DNA of 64,000 nucleotides. Origin: Firmicutes bacterium UBA1191. GTDB taxonomy: Bacteria; Bacillota; Clostridia; Peptostreptococcales; Anaerovoracaceae. The DNA is taken from NCBI GenBank assembly GCA_002310095.1, contig DBYH01000010.1:1-64000 (forward strand), written 5' to 3'. Positions 51,286 to 60,565 of this stretch are shown piece by piece. Both the position numbers and the translations under genes were made by a program. Below the pieces are notes generated by a model, which did not search any database, had not been told where the DNA came from, and worked only from the letters and a program-made list of their open reading frames with translations. The number at the start of each line of letters is the position of its first letter. Position 1 is the stretch's first letter.

Positions 51286-52485
51286 TTACTTGCCGAGCTT
51301 TTTGTTGTAAGCTTCGATACCGAGCTTGATCAGTTCGGCGCCTCTTCTCATCTTGTCAGGTGAGAGAACGTACGCGATACGCATTTCATCCTTGCCCAGA
51401 CCAGGAGTGGCGTAGAATCCGGCAGCAGGCGCGAACATTACTGTTTCGCCCTTGTCGTCGAATTCAGTGAGCAGGAACATGAGGAAGTCCTCAACGTCAT
51501 CGACCGGAAGTCTCGCTGTCATGTAGAAAGCGCCGCCAGGCTTCTGGCATACGACTCCAGGGATCTTTGAGATCTCTTCATAAGCCGCGTCTCTTCTCGC
51601 GCAGTACTCGTCTCTGGCCATGTCATAGTATGACTTATCCATTCTGTAGAGAGCCGCCGCGCCTACCTGCTCGAGGGTCGGACAGCAGAGTCTGCCCTGA
51701 GCCAGCTTGAGGATGCCGCTCATGAGATCCTGGTTCTTTGAGATTACAGCGCCGACTCTGGCTCCGCATGCCGAGTATCTCTTCGATACTGAGTCTACGA
51801 GAACTACTCTGTCGGCAATGTCTTCGAGCATTCCGAATGACGTTACCTCTCTGCCGTCGTACGCGAACTCTCTGTATACCTCGTCGGAGATGATCCAAAG
51901 GTCATGTTCCTTGGCGATGTCGCCGACTAGTCTCATTTCATCGAGAGTCAGCACTCTGCCTGTAGGATTTCCCGGGCTGATGCAGCAGATAGCTCTCGTA
52001 TTAGGAGTTATCGCGGCTTCGATGAGATCTCTCTTCGCCCAGGCGTATCCGTCGTCAGCTGACGTGGTCAGCGGAGCGAGCACTCCGTTCACCTGATTGC
52101 AGAATGTATTGTAGTTCGTGTAGAAAGGCTCGGCGATGATAGCTTCTTCGCCAGGATTCAGCAGAGCTGTAAAGATAAGTGTCAGCGCTTCCGAACCGCC
52201 GTTGGTGATCAGGATATTATCCCTCGTGTAGTGCATGTTGTACATGCTCATGTAGTCGATCATAGCGTCAAGAAGTTCGGTCACACCGCCTGATTCAGCG
52301 TACGCGATTACCTTCTTGTCGAAGTTGTTGATAGCCTCTTTGAAGCAAGTCGGAGTCTCAACGTCAGGCTGTCCGATGTTGAGATGGTACACTGTCTTGC
52401 CTTTGGCCTCGGCTTCGAAAGCAAATGTGTTGAATCTTCTGATAGGCGAAAACTGCATCGCACCTACTCTTTTGGAAATTTCCAT
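51286..52485 (-). CDS. Class I/II PLP-dependent aminotransferase (aspartate aminotransferase-like)
   Basis: This 399-residue fold-type I aminotransferase has the PLP lysine at Lys235 in DSVSKRYSACGARVG, the cofactor-binding Asp201 and Tyr204 in SDEVYREF, the PGNPTGR motif (171-177), and a C-terminal Arg in the MRIAYVLS strand for the substrate carboxylate. It resembles AspC-type enzymes of the I-gamma subgroup, but substrate choice cannot be fixed from sequence. AAGGAGAAAG lies before the ATG. It sits upstream of mutS, an unusual but simple neighbour relation. Confidence 0.9.
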   Translation of the reverse strand: MEISKRVGAMQFSPIRRFNTFAFEAEAKGKTVYHLNIGQPDVETPTCFKEAINNFDKKVIAYAESGGVTELLDAMIDYMSMYNMHYTRDNILITNGGSEALTLIFTALLNPGEEAIIAEPFYTNYNTFCNQVNGVLAPLTTSADDGYAWAKRDLIEAAITPNTRAICCISPGNPTGRVLTLDEMRLVGDIAKEHDLWIISDEVYREFAYDGREVTSFGMLEDIADRVVLVDSVSKRYSACGARVGAVISKNQDLMSGILKLAQGRLCCPTLEQVGAAALYRMDKSYYDMARDEYCARRDAAYEEISKIPGVVCQKPGGAFYMTARLPVDDVEDFLMFLLTEFDDKGETVMFAPAAGFYATPGLGKDEMRIAYVLSPDKMRRGAELIKLGIEAYNKKLGK

Positions 52486-52540
52486 TTCATCTTTCTCCTT
52501 TTGTTAAATAATCAGTGAAAATATATAAAAGCAATTGCCT

Positions 52541-53332
52541 TTATTTCAGTTCTTCATGGGAGGCCGCGACGACCCCATCCACATCTATATTATTATCGCA
52601 TTTTTGTTTCTTCATGAAAAGAAGATATTCTATATTTCCTTTAGTTCCCGTGACCGGAGAATAAGTCAGTCCGTGTGTGTAAAGACCGTTCTCTTCTCCG
52701 TACCCGATAACGTTCCTGATGACCTGGCAATGGATATCCGGATCCCTGACTATGCCCTTCTTTCCGACCTGCTCACGGCCGGCTTCAAACTGCGGCTTTA
52801 CCAGGCACACAAGGCACCCGTCGTCATGCAAAAGCAGACTGGCCACAGGTAAAACAAGCCTGAGTGAAATAAAGGATACGTCGATGCTAATGAAGTCCAC
52901 ATCGCGCCCTATCTCATCCACATCCAGATAGCGGACATTGCACTTCTCCATGTTGACGACCCGGGGATCGTTTCTCAGCTTCCAGTCGAGCTGTCCGTAG
53001 CCCACATCTATGCAGTAGACCTTCGCCGCCCCGTTCATCAGCATGCAGTCGGTAAAGCCTCCTGTGGAAGCGCCGATATCGACTGCCTTTGCGCCTTCGA
53101 GGGCGAAATTCCACTCTCTGAGGGCTTTTTCCAGCTTCAGCCCTCCACGGCTCACATATGGGCATAAATCCTCTTTTACGGCGATTCTGGCGCTCTCATC
53201 GACAGGTGTGCCCGGTTTGTCGCACATGACGTCGTCGACATAGACGAGACCCGCCATTATTGACGATTTTGCCTTTTCCCTGGAGGAGAAAAGCCCTCTT
53301 TCAGTTGTCAGTACGTCGAGTCTTTTCTTCAT
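52541..53332 (-). CDS. tlyA: TlyA-family rRNA 2'-O-methyltransferase / hemolysin-like protein
   Basis: This 263-residue protein has an N-terminal S4 RNA-binding domain (about 1-62) and an FtsJ-like methyltransferase domain with the SAM loop DIGASTGGFTDCML near 85-98 and DVSFISLR. Relatives methylate riboses in 16S and 23S rRNA; hemolysin is a historic label. It overlaps dxs by 4 bases. The dxs-tlyA arrangement next to xseAB-ispA is normal for Firmicutes. ArgR and RecN, often next in order, are absent here. Confidence 0.93.
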   Translation of the reverse strand: MKKRLDVLTTERGLFSSREKAKSSIMAGLVYVDDVMCDKPGTPVDESARIAVKEDLCPYVSRGGLKLEKALREWNFALEGAKAVDIGASTGGFTDCMLMNGAAKVYCIDVGYGQLDWKLRNDPRVVNMEKCNVRYLDVDEIGRDVDFISIDVSFISLRLVLPVASLLLHDDGCLVCLVKPQFEAGREQVGKKGIVRDPDIHCQVIRNVIGYGEENGLYTHGLTYSPVTGTKGNIEYLLFMKKQKCDNNIDVDGVVAASHEELK

Positions 53333-55182
53333 GCCCTGTTCTGTCTGATCACCTCAGCTATGGAAACGCTGTCCAGTCCGTACTTTCTGTAGAGTTCGTC
53401 CTGGCTTCCGTGTTCTATGAATTTATCCGGCCATCCGAGATTGATGACCCTAGTGCAGCCTTCGGCTGTCAGCGCCCTGATGGACTCGCCGATTCCTCCT
53501 GTAACTATTCCGTCTTCTATAGTGACTATGAGAGGAACGGCTTCGGCTGACGCCGAGAGTTCCTCTTCGTCGAGAGGTGTGATGCTGGCGATGTTGACAA
53601 CACCGACGAAAACGCCTTCCTCTTCGAGTATGTCCGCGGCTTCAAGCGCAGGTCCGACCATGCTGCCGGCCGCCCAGATGTCAGCGTCGATACCTTCCTT
53701 TAGCCTTACGGCTTTTCCCGCCGTCTCGGCCAGCGGACCGCCCAGATCCGCCGCGACGCCCCTCGGATATCTTATGGCGCACGGGCCGTCAATTGTCAGT
53801 GAAAGCTCAAGCATTTTCTCCAGTTCAGGCCCGTCCTTTGGAGCCAGAACGGTCATGTTCGGCATCGACCTGAGGTATACAAGATCGAATAGCCCGTGAT
53901 GAGTCTCTCCGTCCGCGCCGACGACTCCCGCTCTGTCTATGCAGAAAGTTACCGGCAGATTCTGCAGACAGACGTCCTCGAGAATCTGGTCGTAGGCTCT
54001 CTGAAGGAATGATGAGTAGACGGCAACATACGGCCGCTGTCCTGCCTTTGCCAGACCCGCGGCGAAAGTTACACTGTGGGCCTCCGCGATACCGACGTCG
54101 AAGAAACGCTTCGGATATTTTTTGCAAAAGCATTCCAGCCCGACTCCGTCGGTCATTGCGGCGCTTATTCCGATGACCCTCTCGTCCATTTCGGCCATTT
54201 CGATGAGCTTGTCGCCGAAGACGCGGGAATATGATTTTCCCCCTGATGACTTCAGAGGTTTTCCCGTATCAACATCGAATGCTCCTATGCCGTGGTATAT
54301 GTTCGGGTGCTTCTCAGCCTTGGAGTAGCCTTTGCCCTTCTGGGTGACCGTGTGGACGAGAACAGGACCCTTAAGGCCCTTCGCCCTTTCCAGAGTCATG
54401 CACAGTTCTTTTATGTCATGTCCGTCTACGGGACCGATGTATTTGAATCCAAGTTCTTCGAAGAGTATTCCGTCGATAACGGCGTACTTGATGTCTTCCT
54501 TGGCGTTGTGTATTCCGGAAATGACGCTTTCACCGACGACAGGAACCTTTGACAGTCCTTTCTTGACCTTTGTCTTCATGTGCAGATACTTGTCGGTACT
54601 GGTGATGCGTCCAAGGGATCTGGAAAGTCCGCCCGTGTTCTGGGAAATGGACATGCCGTTGTCGTTGAGAACGACGATGAGATTTGTGTTCATGCTGCCG
54701 GCGTTGTTCATGGCCTCATAGGCGAGACCTCCGGTCATTGCCCCGTCGCCGATCACCGATACTACCTTGTAATCATCACCGTTCAGATCTCTGGCCGCCG
54801 CGAGGCCAAGTCCGAGGGAAATGGACGTGCTGCTGTGGCCAGTATCAAAAACATCAAAATCACTCTCGCAGGATTTAGGGAATCCGCTGATTCCGCCGTA
54901 CTTGCGAAGAGTCTCGAAAGAATCCGCTCTGCCTGTCAGTATCTTGTGGACGTAGGACTGGTGCCCCACGTCCCAGATGATCTTGTCCTTCGGAGTGTCA
55001 AAGCATCTGTGCAATGCTATGGTCAGCTCGACTATACCCAGATTTGAAGCCAGATGGCCTCCCGTCTTTGATACTGAATCCACCAGGAAGTCTCTGAGTT
55101 CGTAGGACAGCAGTTCAAGCTGATCGTAGTCCATGGTTCTCAGATCTTCCGGAAAGTTGTGTTCTGATAGATATTTGCTCAT
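53329..55182 (-). CDS. dxs: 1-deoxy-D-xylulose-5-phosphate synthase
   Basis: This enzyme of about 617 residues condenses pyruvate and glyceraldehyde 3-phosphate, the first step of the MEP isoprenoid pathway. The thiamine diphosphate motif is GDGAMTGG with the downstream NDNGMSIS. The transketolase pyrimidine domain has FAAGLAKAGQRPYVAVYS and the GVVGADGETHHG loop. The ORF is open to 55254, but that part overlaps ispA; the ATG at 55182 has AGAAGGAA 8 bases upstream and gives the usual start MSKYLSEHN. Its product chain feeds IspA, encoded just upstream. Confidence 0.96.
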   Translation of the reverse strand: MSKYLSEHNFPEDLRTMDYDQLELLSYELRDFLVDSVSKTGGHLASNLGIVELTIALHRCFDTPKDKIIWDVGHQSYVHKILTGRADSFETLRKYGGISGFPKSCESDFDVFDTGHSSTSISLGLGLAAARDLNGDDYKVVSVIGDGAMTGGLAYEAMNNAGSMNTNLIVVLNDNGMSISQNTGGLSRSLGRITSTDKYLHMKTKVKKGLSKVPVVGESVISGIHNAKEDIKYAVIDGILFEELGFKYIGPVDGHDIKELCMTLERAKGLKGPVLVHTVTQKGKGYSKAEKHPNIYHGIGAFDVDTGKPLKSSGGKSYSRVFGDKLIEMAEMDERVIGISAAMTDGVGLECFCKKYPKRFFDVGIAEAHSVTFAAGLAKAGQRPYVAVYSSFLQRAYDQILEDVCLQNLPVTFCIDRAGVVGADGETHHGLFDLVYLRSMPNMTVLAPKDGPELEKMLELSLTIDGPCAIRYPRGVAADLGGPLAETAGKAVRLKEGIDADIWAAGSMVGPALEAADILEEEGVFVGVVNIASITPLDEEELSASAEAVPLIVTIEDGIVTGGIGESIRALTAEGCTRVINLGWPDKFIEHGSQDELYRKYGLDSVSIAEVIRQNRA

Positions 55183-55195
55183 TCTGTAATTCCTT

Positions 55196-56092
55196 CTAGC
55201 ACACTCTCGACGCAAGCATCTCCGCCAGTTCCACGAAGAGCTCGGCGTTGTCATAGTACTCGGCCAGTGCTTCCTTGGCCGCGTCGGTAAGTTCTCTCAG
55301 TTTCGCCTTAGATTCCTCGAGACCGTAGAGAGCCGGATAGGTCGCCTTGCAGTTGGCTTCGTCGTGTCCTACTTCCTTGCCGAGGAGTTCCTGATCACCC
55401 TCCACGTCGAGAATGTCATCGCATACCTGGAACGCCAGTCCCAGATTCTCGGCGAAGGTGGTGAGATTGTCGAGATCGTGCTCATTGCAGCAGCCAAGTC
55501 TGGCGCCCGCCCTGACGGCTCCTATTATCATATCGGCCGTTTTTGTTATATGTATGTAGTCCAGAAGTTCTTTTGAACATCTTTTGTTCTCAGCTTCCAC
55601 ATCCGCGATCTGTCCCGCGACCATGCCCGTTACTCCGGCGCCCTTGACTATTTCGTATGCGGCTCTGATTCTGCATTTCAGAGCGTCGATGTTGTCAAAG
55701 TACAGGAGCATGTCTCTCTGCATCGCCTCATAGGCGGCTGACTGAAGCCCGTCCCCGGCCAGTGTAGCCACGCCGTCGCCGTATATCACGTGATTTGTCG
55801 GCTGACCGCGCCTCAGTTCGTCATCGTCCATGCACGGAAGATCGTCATGGATCAGTGAGTAGGTATGGATGTACTCGATGGCGCAGGCGTACGGAAGGGC
55901 CTCCTCGGCCTTGCCTCCGCAGAATTCGCAGGCAGCCATGAGGAGAACAGGTCTTATCCTCTTTCCGCCAGCCGTGAGGCTGTACTTCATGGAGTCATAA
56001 AGAGTGATGCTCTTCTGATCTATGTCAGGGATGAAGTCAAGCAGATGCTCTTCAAAAAGCTCCCTGTATTCGTCAATAGTCCTGTCGATCAT
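55196..56092 (-). CDS. ispA: Polyprenyl (farnesyl) diphosphate synthase
   Basis: This 298-residue prenyltransferase condenses IPP with allylic diphosphates to geranyl and farnesyl diphosphate. The first aspartate-rich motif is in HDDLPCMDDDELRRG and the second is CDDILDVEGD. Small residues before the first motif, with a two-residue insertion (PC) within it, are of the bacterial FPP-synthase type. It overlaps xseB by 4 bases and is followed after 13 bases by dxs. Confidence 0.94.
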   Translation of the reverse strand: MIDRTIDEYRELFEEHLLDFIPDIDQKSITLYDSMKYSLTAGGKRIRPVLLMAACEFCGGKAEEALPYACAIEYIHTYSLIHDDLPCMDDDELRRGQPTNHVIYGDGVATLAGDGLQSAAYEAMQRDMLLYFDNIDALKCRIRAAYEIVKGAGVTGMVAGQIADVEAENKRCSKELLDYIHITKTADMIIGAVRAGARLGCCNEHDLDNLTTFAENLGLAFQVCDDILDVEGDQELLGKEVGHDEANCKATYPALYGLEESKAKLRELTDAAKEALAEYYDNAELFVELAEMLASRVC

Positions 56093-56277
56093 TTCGTGAG
56101 CACCTCTACTTTCTGCTGGGCCTCCTCAAGTATTATTGAACACTCCTTGTAGGCCTTCAGTCCTTCCTCGTAGTTCTTAATGGCGTCTTCGAGGGAAGTC
56201 TCCTGTGATTTCAGTTTCTCAGAGGCTTCCTCCAGTTTTTTCAGTGACTGTTCAAAAGTCAGTTTTTCCTCTGCCAT
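56089..56277 (-). CDS. xseB: Exodeoxyribonuclease VII small subunit
   Basis: This 62-residue helical protein has the family sequence LTFEQSLKKLEEASEKL and NYEEGLKAYKECS. Several copies bind each XseA in the single-strand-specific exonuclease VII. It overlaps ispA by 4 bases and lies 13 bases after xseA, the usual xseA-xseB-ispA order. Confidence 0.95.
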   Translation of the reverse strand: MAEEKLTFEQSLKKLEEASEKLKSQETSLEDAIKNYEEGLKAYKECSIILEEAQQKVEVLTK

Positions 56278-56290
56278 CTTCAGATCCTCC

Positions 56291-57493
56291 TTAGTTTACG
56301 CGGGTTATCTCGGCCGCTGCGCTGCCCGAGCCTGTTTCTATGTTAACGTTCTGTCCTACTTTCAGTTCATCCGTTCTGCTGATAATGTGGCCGTTCTCAT
56401 CCGTTACTACGCTGTATCCTCTCGAAAGGATCGCCTTAGGATCGGACGCGTCTATGAGAGCCTTCAGCAGTTTCACGCGCTCTGCGCCTGAGCTTAACCT
56501 GGCGGTGAGGTTTTCGCCCATGGACTCGATGATGCGGTCCACGTTCATCTGCTCGTAATCGATACGCGTGCTGATGCCTTTTGCAAAGGCATTAGGATCC
56601 AGGGCGGCAAGCCTGTTTTTTCTTATCTCGACGAACTGAAGAAGTGCCGACGCAAGGTTGTCCTTCATGTCTCTCAGATACTCTCTCAGCTCGCCTGTGT
56701 CCGGAACCGCCATCTCAGCGGCGCCCGTCGGTGTAGCCGCTCTGAAGTCAGCAACGAAGTCGGAAATGGTGAAATCCGTTTCATGGCCGACAGCGGATAT
56801 GACAGGAATCTTCGACGCGAAGATGCTCCGGGCCACGACTTCCTCATTGAAAGCCCAGAGTTCTTCCATGGAACCGCCTCCCCGGCCTGTGATTATGATA
56901 TCTGTATCGCTGTAATTCTCATTTATATCGTCGATGGCCCCTGCTATGTCCTGAGCCGCCGCCGGTCCCTGCACGAGTACAGGATAAACGAGAATGTCAA
57001 CGTAATCGTTCTTGTTCTTTATGGTCCTGATAATATCTCTGACAGCAGCGCCCGTATCGGAAGTGACCACAAAGATCTTCTTCGGAAAATCAGGCAGCGG
57101 TTTTTTGTTCTCGGCGGCAAAGAGGCCTTCTTTTTCGAGCTTGGCTTTCAGTTTTTCAAACTGTATTGCCAGCTGTCCTTCGCCATTGACCTCGATGTCC
57201 CTGATGTTCAGGGAATAGTATCCGCCCCGCTCATACACGGAGATGTATCCCGAGGCGACTATTTCTATGCCCTCTTCCATCGGACACGTGATGCGCTCCA
57301 GATTTGAAGCGGCCAGGAAGCAGTTCAGCTTGCTGGACTCGTCCTTGAGGGAAAAGTAAACATGCCCCGAGCTGTGAAACTTCAGGTTGCTTATCTCCCC
57401 CACCACCGAAACGTTGCCTAGGATCGGATCAGTCTTAAGGACCCGTCCGATGTAATTGTTCAGTTGTCCTACTTTTATCGGTTTCAGTCCCAT
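56291..57493 (-). CDS. xseA: Exodeoxyribonuclease VII large subunit
   Basis: This 400-residue protein has an N-terminal OB fold (about 1-100) with SNLKFHSSGHVYFSLKDE, a catalytic domain with VTSDTGAAVRDII and ITGRGGGSMEELWAFN, and the SAVGHETDFTISDFVAD motif. A helical region at about 265-345 binds XseB. It degrades single-stranded DNA from both ends. Its start overlaps the TsaD-like gene by 10 bases. Confidence 0.96.
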   Translation of the reverse strand: MGLKPIKVGQLNNYIGRVLKTDPILGNVSVVGEISNLKFHSSGHVYFSLKDESSKLNCFLAASNLERITCPMEEGIEIVASGYISVYERGGYYSLNIRDIEVNGEGQLAIQFEKLKAKLEKEGLFAAENKKPLPDFPKKIFVVTSDTGAAVRDIIRTIKNKNDYVDILVYPVLVQGPAAAQDIAGAIDDINENYSDTDIIITGRGGGSMEELWAFNEEVVARSIFASKIPVISAVGHETDFTISDFVADFRAATPTGAAEMAVPDTGELREYLRDMKDNLASALLQFVEIRKNRLAALDPNAFAKGISTRIDYEQMNVDRIIESMGENLTARLSSGAERVKLLKALIDASDPKAILSRGYSVVTDENGHIISRTDELKVGQNVNIETGSGSAAAEITRVN

Positions 57494-58485
57494 AAGTACC
57501 TGCTGCCCAGAAGGGCCGTTCCGACCGCGTTGTCCGACGAAAGTTCAGGGCCCGCGAAAAACGCCTTGATCCCTTTCGCCTCCAGTCTCTCGGTTATGTA
57601 TTCTTGTATGAACCTGCTGGAGGATACTCCACCGGACATGTAAATGCTGTCCGTACCGGTTTTTTCGGCGTTCTGCATTATCATCTCGATCATGGATTCG
57701 GAAATCTTCTCGAATATTTCCCGGATGAAGTAGTATATGCCTTTCTGCATGCCGCCAAGGGTATTCCTTATCTGCGTATCAAAGCCGGACAGATTCACAT
57801 AAGCGTCCTGAACCTTGATTTTCGTAAGTTTATCTGTGTGGTCCCGGGCCCTCATTGCGAGCCCGTCCAGAGCCTCCCCGCATGGAAATGGCAGTCCCAG
57901 GGCTACGCCAGCCCTGTCAAGTACCTGTCCGTATGAAATATCCTTCGTTCCGCCCGTGATCTCTATGTCATAGAAGGCGTTCTCGCCCTTCAGATTCGCG
58001 AATGATGTCAAATTTTCCGGCGCGTGTTCCTTCTGTGTTATCTTAAGAAGTTCGCATGTGCCTCCTGAAAAGTGGCAGGCCGCGAAAACGCCTTCCGGTC
58101 TTTCCGCAAAGGCAGACAGCGCAGCTTCCACATGTCCTTCCTGATGGGAGAACCCAACAGCCGGCACGTTCAGTGCCGAGGCTATGGATACAGCCTGTCC
58201 GGATCCTGCCGTAAAGCACGGCATGTATGAACCTTCAACGGATCTCGGTCTTGTCGAGTACGCGACAGCGTCTATCGGGCCTTCGTAGACCTCCCTCAAT
58301 TCAGCGAACATCTCCGGCAGATTCTGCACGTGCTGGAACAGTGCTTCCGACTGTCTGAGACCTCTCTCCCCTTCCTTCACTTTGAGGAAACGTCTCAGGT
58401 CAGCCAGTATCTCTCCGCCCCGGACAACAGCGACGGATGTCTTGTAGTTGCTCGTGTCTATTCCGAGGACGTGCCTGTCATTCAT
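57484..58485 (-). CDS. TsaD/Kae1-like protein (paralogue of the t6A enzyme)
   Basis: This 333-residue ASKHA-fold protein resembles TsaD. The start VLGIDTSNYKTSVAV is the phosphate-binding loop, and the metal-binding histidines are His114 and His118 in GFSHQEGHVEAA. The C-terminal half has MSGGVSSSRFI and SSDNAVGTAL. The degenerate HQEGH region (HHMEGH in TsaD) and the context suggest a second, Clostridia-type paralogue rather than the tRNA t6A enzyme; the tsaB and rimI neighbours of true tsaD are missing. Function unknown. It overlaps xseA by 10 and nusB by 8 bases. Confidence 0.8.
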   Translation of the reverse strand: MNDRHVLGIDTSNYKTSVAVVRGGEILADLRRFLKVKEGERGLRQSEALFQHVQNLPEMFAELREVYEGPIDAVAYSTRPRSVEGSYMPCFTAGSGQAVSIASALNVPAVGFSHQEGHVEAALSAFAERPEGVFAACHFSGGTCELLKITQKEHAPENLTSFANLKGENAFYDIEITGGTKDISYGQVLDRAGVALGLPFPCGEALDGLAMRARDHTDKLTKIKVQDAYVNLSGFDTQIRNTLGGMQKGIYYFIREIFEKISESMIEMIMQNAEKTGTDSIYMSGGVSSSRFIQEYITERLEAKGIKAFFAGPELSSDNAVGTALLGSRYLWD

Positions 58486-58882
58486 CTTTTCTGCCCTTGG
58501 TAACGGCTCCGAGTACGCCGTGAATGAACCTTGCGGAGCTGTCTGTGCTGTACTTCTTCGCCATGTTTATGGCTTCGTTTATGGTCACCGCTTCCGGTAT
58601 GTCGTCGCAGTATCTTATCTCGCCGCAGGCAAGGCGCATTATGGCCAGGTCAACCTTCGGCATTCTGCTTGTCTTCCACCTTGAAGCGCATCTGTTTATG
58701 TCGGCGTCTATCTCTTCCAGATGGTTCACGATTTCGGAGAGAAGCTTTCCGCCGCGGGCGGCGTGGTCCCCCTTGAGTCTTTCGGAGGCAAGGCTTGTTG
58801 CCTTTGCTTCATTGAGAGACTTCGTGGCGTCCATCTCGTAGAGAATCTGCATCATTATTTCGCGTGCGTCATTCCTGGTCAT
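58478..58882 (-). CDS. nusB: Transcription antitermination factor NusB
   Basis: This protein of about 134 residues is the all-helical NusB that binds boxA RNA with S10 during rRNA transcription. Family stretches are AREIMMQILYEMDA near the start and EAVTINEAINMAKKYSTDSSARFIHGVLGAV at the end (about 100-130). The ORF opens at 58903, but the ATG at 58882 has GAGGGAG 9 bases upstream and gives the usual N-terminus. It overlaps the Asp23 gene by 14 bases. Confidence 0.93.
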   Translation of the reverse strand: MTRNDAREIMMQILYEMDATKSLNEAKATSLASERLKGDHAARGGKLLSEIVNHLEEIDADINRCASRWKTSRMPKVDLAIMRLACGEIRYCDDIPEAVTINEAINMAKKYSTDSSARFIHGVLGAVTKGRKDE

Positions 58883-59219
58883 CTCTCTTGACTCCCTCCA
58901 CATGGATGTTCACGGCATTGAGTTTCATGTTTGTCATGCTGCGGATCTCGTTCTTCACGTTATCCTGGATATCCCAGGCGACCTGCGGGATCTTGCAGCC
59001 GTAAGACACGATAACATGGAGGTCGATCTCGATCTGGTCTTTGCTTTTCGTGACCTTTGCCCCCTTGGCTACGAGTTCCTTGCCTCGCGTCTTTTTGCTG
59101 ATGGTGTTCGTCAGTCCGCCGGCCATCTCGGCGACACCTTCAGTCTTCAGTGTCGCGTTGATGGCGCATACTGCCAGCACGTCATCAGATACTGTTACAA
59201 TTTCCTTATCCTCTGCCAT
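58869..59219 (-). CDS. Asp23/Gls24-family protein (YqhY type)
   Basis: This 116-residue protein is of the Asp23 family, whose YqhY branch lies next to nusB in Firmicutes and affects acetyl-CoA carboxylase activity in Bacillus. The family blocks are VLAVCAINATLKTEGVAEM and IDLHVIVSYGCKIPQVAWDIQ, followed by the VNIHVEGV end. There is no membrane segment. It overlaps nusB by 14 bases and the CNNM gene by one. No accBC genes are in the window. Confidence 0.92.
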   Translation of the reverse strand: MAEDKEIVTVSDDVLAVCAINATLKTEGVAEMAGGLTNTISKKTRGKELVAKGAKVTKSKDQIEIDLHVIVSYGCKIPQVAWDIQDNVKNEIRSMTNMKLNAVNIHVEGVKRDDQE

Positions 59220-60562
59220 TATTCCTTATCCTTGTCTTCCTTTTCGTTTATCTTCATGATGACCTTCTCGATACGCCTGTCTTTGACAGAATCGATGGTG
59301 AAAACAATGTTCTCCCAAGTCATTTCCTTACCAAGGTCGTCCTCGTCAGGAATCTCGCCGAACATGTCGATGATAAAGCCGCCGATGGTTTCAGAGTCCT
59401 CGGATTCCAGATTCGTTCCAAGTTCTTCGTTGATATCGTCCAGATAGGTGCTTCCTTCGACCATGTACAGATTCTCGCCGATCTTCGTCAGTTCCTGCTC
59501 CTCCTCATCGTACTCGTCATCGATGTCGCCCATGACTTCCTCGATGATGTCCTCCATGGTTACGATGCCGCAGAATCCGCCGTACTCGTCAATAAGAATG
59601 GCTATCTGCTGCTTCGTCCTCTGAAGCTCGAAGAAAAGCGAGTCGATATTCTTAGTTTCCGGTACGAAATAAGGCGTACGCAGAATAGATTTTATGTCAA
59701 CGTTATCGAAGCCCTGTTCTCTCGCCTGAATCAGGTAATCCTTGATGTAGAGGATGCCGAGAATATTGTCACTGTCGTCCTCATAAACAGGAATACGTGA
59801 GAATTTCAGGCTCATGAGCTCGTCTATGTACTCTTCAGGCGGGTCATTGATATCTATGGCAAAAACATCAGTCCTCGGCGTCATTATCTCGTAGGCGAGA
59901 ATGTCGTCGAAGGCGAATACGCCTGTGATCATCTTCTTGCCCTCTTCTTTAAGCTCACCGCTCTCCTGTCCGGCCTCAAGCATGTCCACGATGTCCTCTT
60001 CAGAGTACTCATTGTCGTTCAGGTCGGCGCGCTGTCTGAACAGTTTCAGGAACAGTATTGCCAGTCCCGCGATGCAGACCGTCACCGGTCTCAGCAGAAC
60101 GTTGAGCGCTTTGATGCTTCCTGCCGTAGTCATGAGTACGCCTTCAGCGTGCTGCATGGCTATTCTTCTCGGCAGCATCTCGCCGAGAGCCATGAGGAAA
60201 ATAAGTGATACAAAGAACACGACTATAAAGGCGATAACCGCTGCCGCAGTCAGGTGCCCAAGTCCCCACGTGTAAAACAGTTTTCTGTAAAGAGGCATGG
60301 CCAGGAAGAACATGCACGACAGACAGTAGATCATATAGATGATTACATTCAGTACTCTTGTCGACAGTTTGCTTACAGGCGAGTTGTCAAGCACCGGCAG
60401 GACTGCTTTTGCCTTGCTGTTACCGTCTTCCGCCAGCTCTCTGAGCTTCGTTTTGTTTGATTCTGATATTGATTTGCGCGCTGCTGCGAACCATGCGTTG
60501 ATGATTATGAGCGCCAGGCCTATGATTACGCCCCATAAGGGCAGCAAAGGACCTTCTGACAT
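59219..60562 (-). CDS. CNNM/CorC-type hemolysin family protein (DUF21, CBS pair, CorC domain)
   Basis: This 447-residue protein has an N-terminal DUF21 membrane domain with about four helices (to about residue 190), two CBS domains (about 215-335; MTPRTDVFAIDIND begins the first and IDEYGGFCGIVTMEDIIEE the second) and a C-terminal CorC_HlyC domain. Relatives export magnesium or other divalent cations, while hemolysin is a historic label. The first helix, AWFAAARKSISESN, departs from the common FFSASEMAL-type sequence of the family. It lies between the U32 gene (3-base gap) and Asp23. Confidence 0.92.
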   Translation of the reverse strand: MSEGPLLPLWGVIIGLALIIINAWFAAARKSISESNKTKLRELAEDGNSKAKAVLPVLDNSPVSKLSTRVLNVIIYMIYCLSCMFFLAMPLYRKLFYTWGLGHLTAAAVIAFIVVFFVSLIFLMALGEMLPRRIAMQHAEGVLMTTAGSIKALNVLLRPVTVCIAGLAILFLKLFRQRADLNDNEYSEEDIVDMLEAGQESGELKEEGKKMITGVFAFDDILAYEIMTPRTDVFAIDINDPPEEYIDELMSLKFSRIPVYEDDSDNILGILYIKDYLIQAREQGFDNVDIKSILRTPYFVPETKNIDSLFFELQRTKQQIAILIDEYGGFCGIVTMEDIIEEVMGDIDDEYDEEEQELTKIGENLYMVEGSTYLDDINEELGTNLESEDSETIGGFIIDMFGEIPDEDDLGKEMTWENIVFTIDSVKDRRIEKVIMKINEKEDKDKE

Positions 60563-60565
60563 TGA

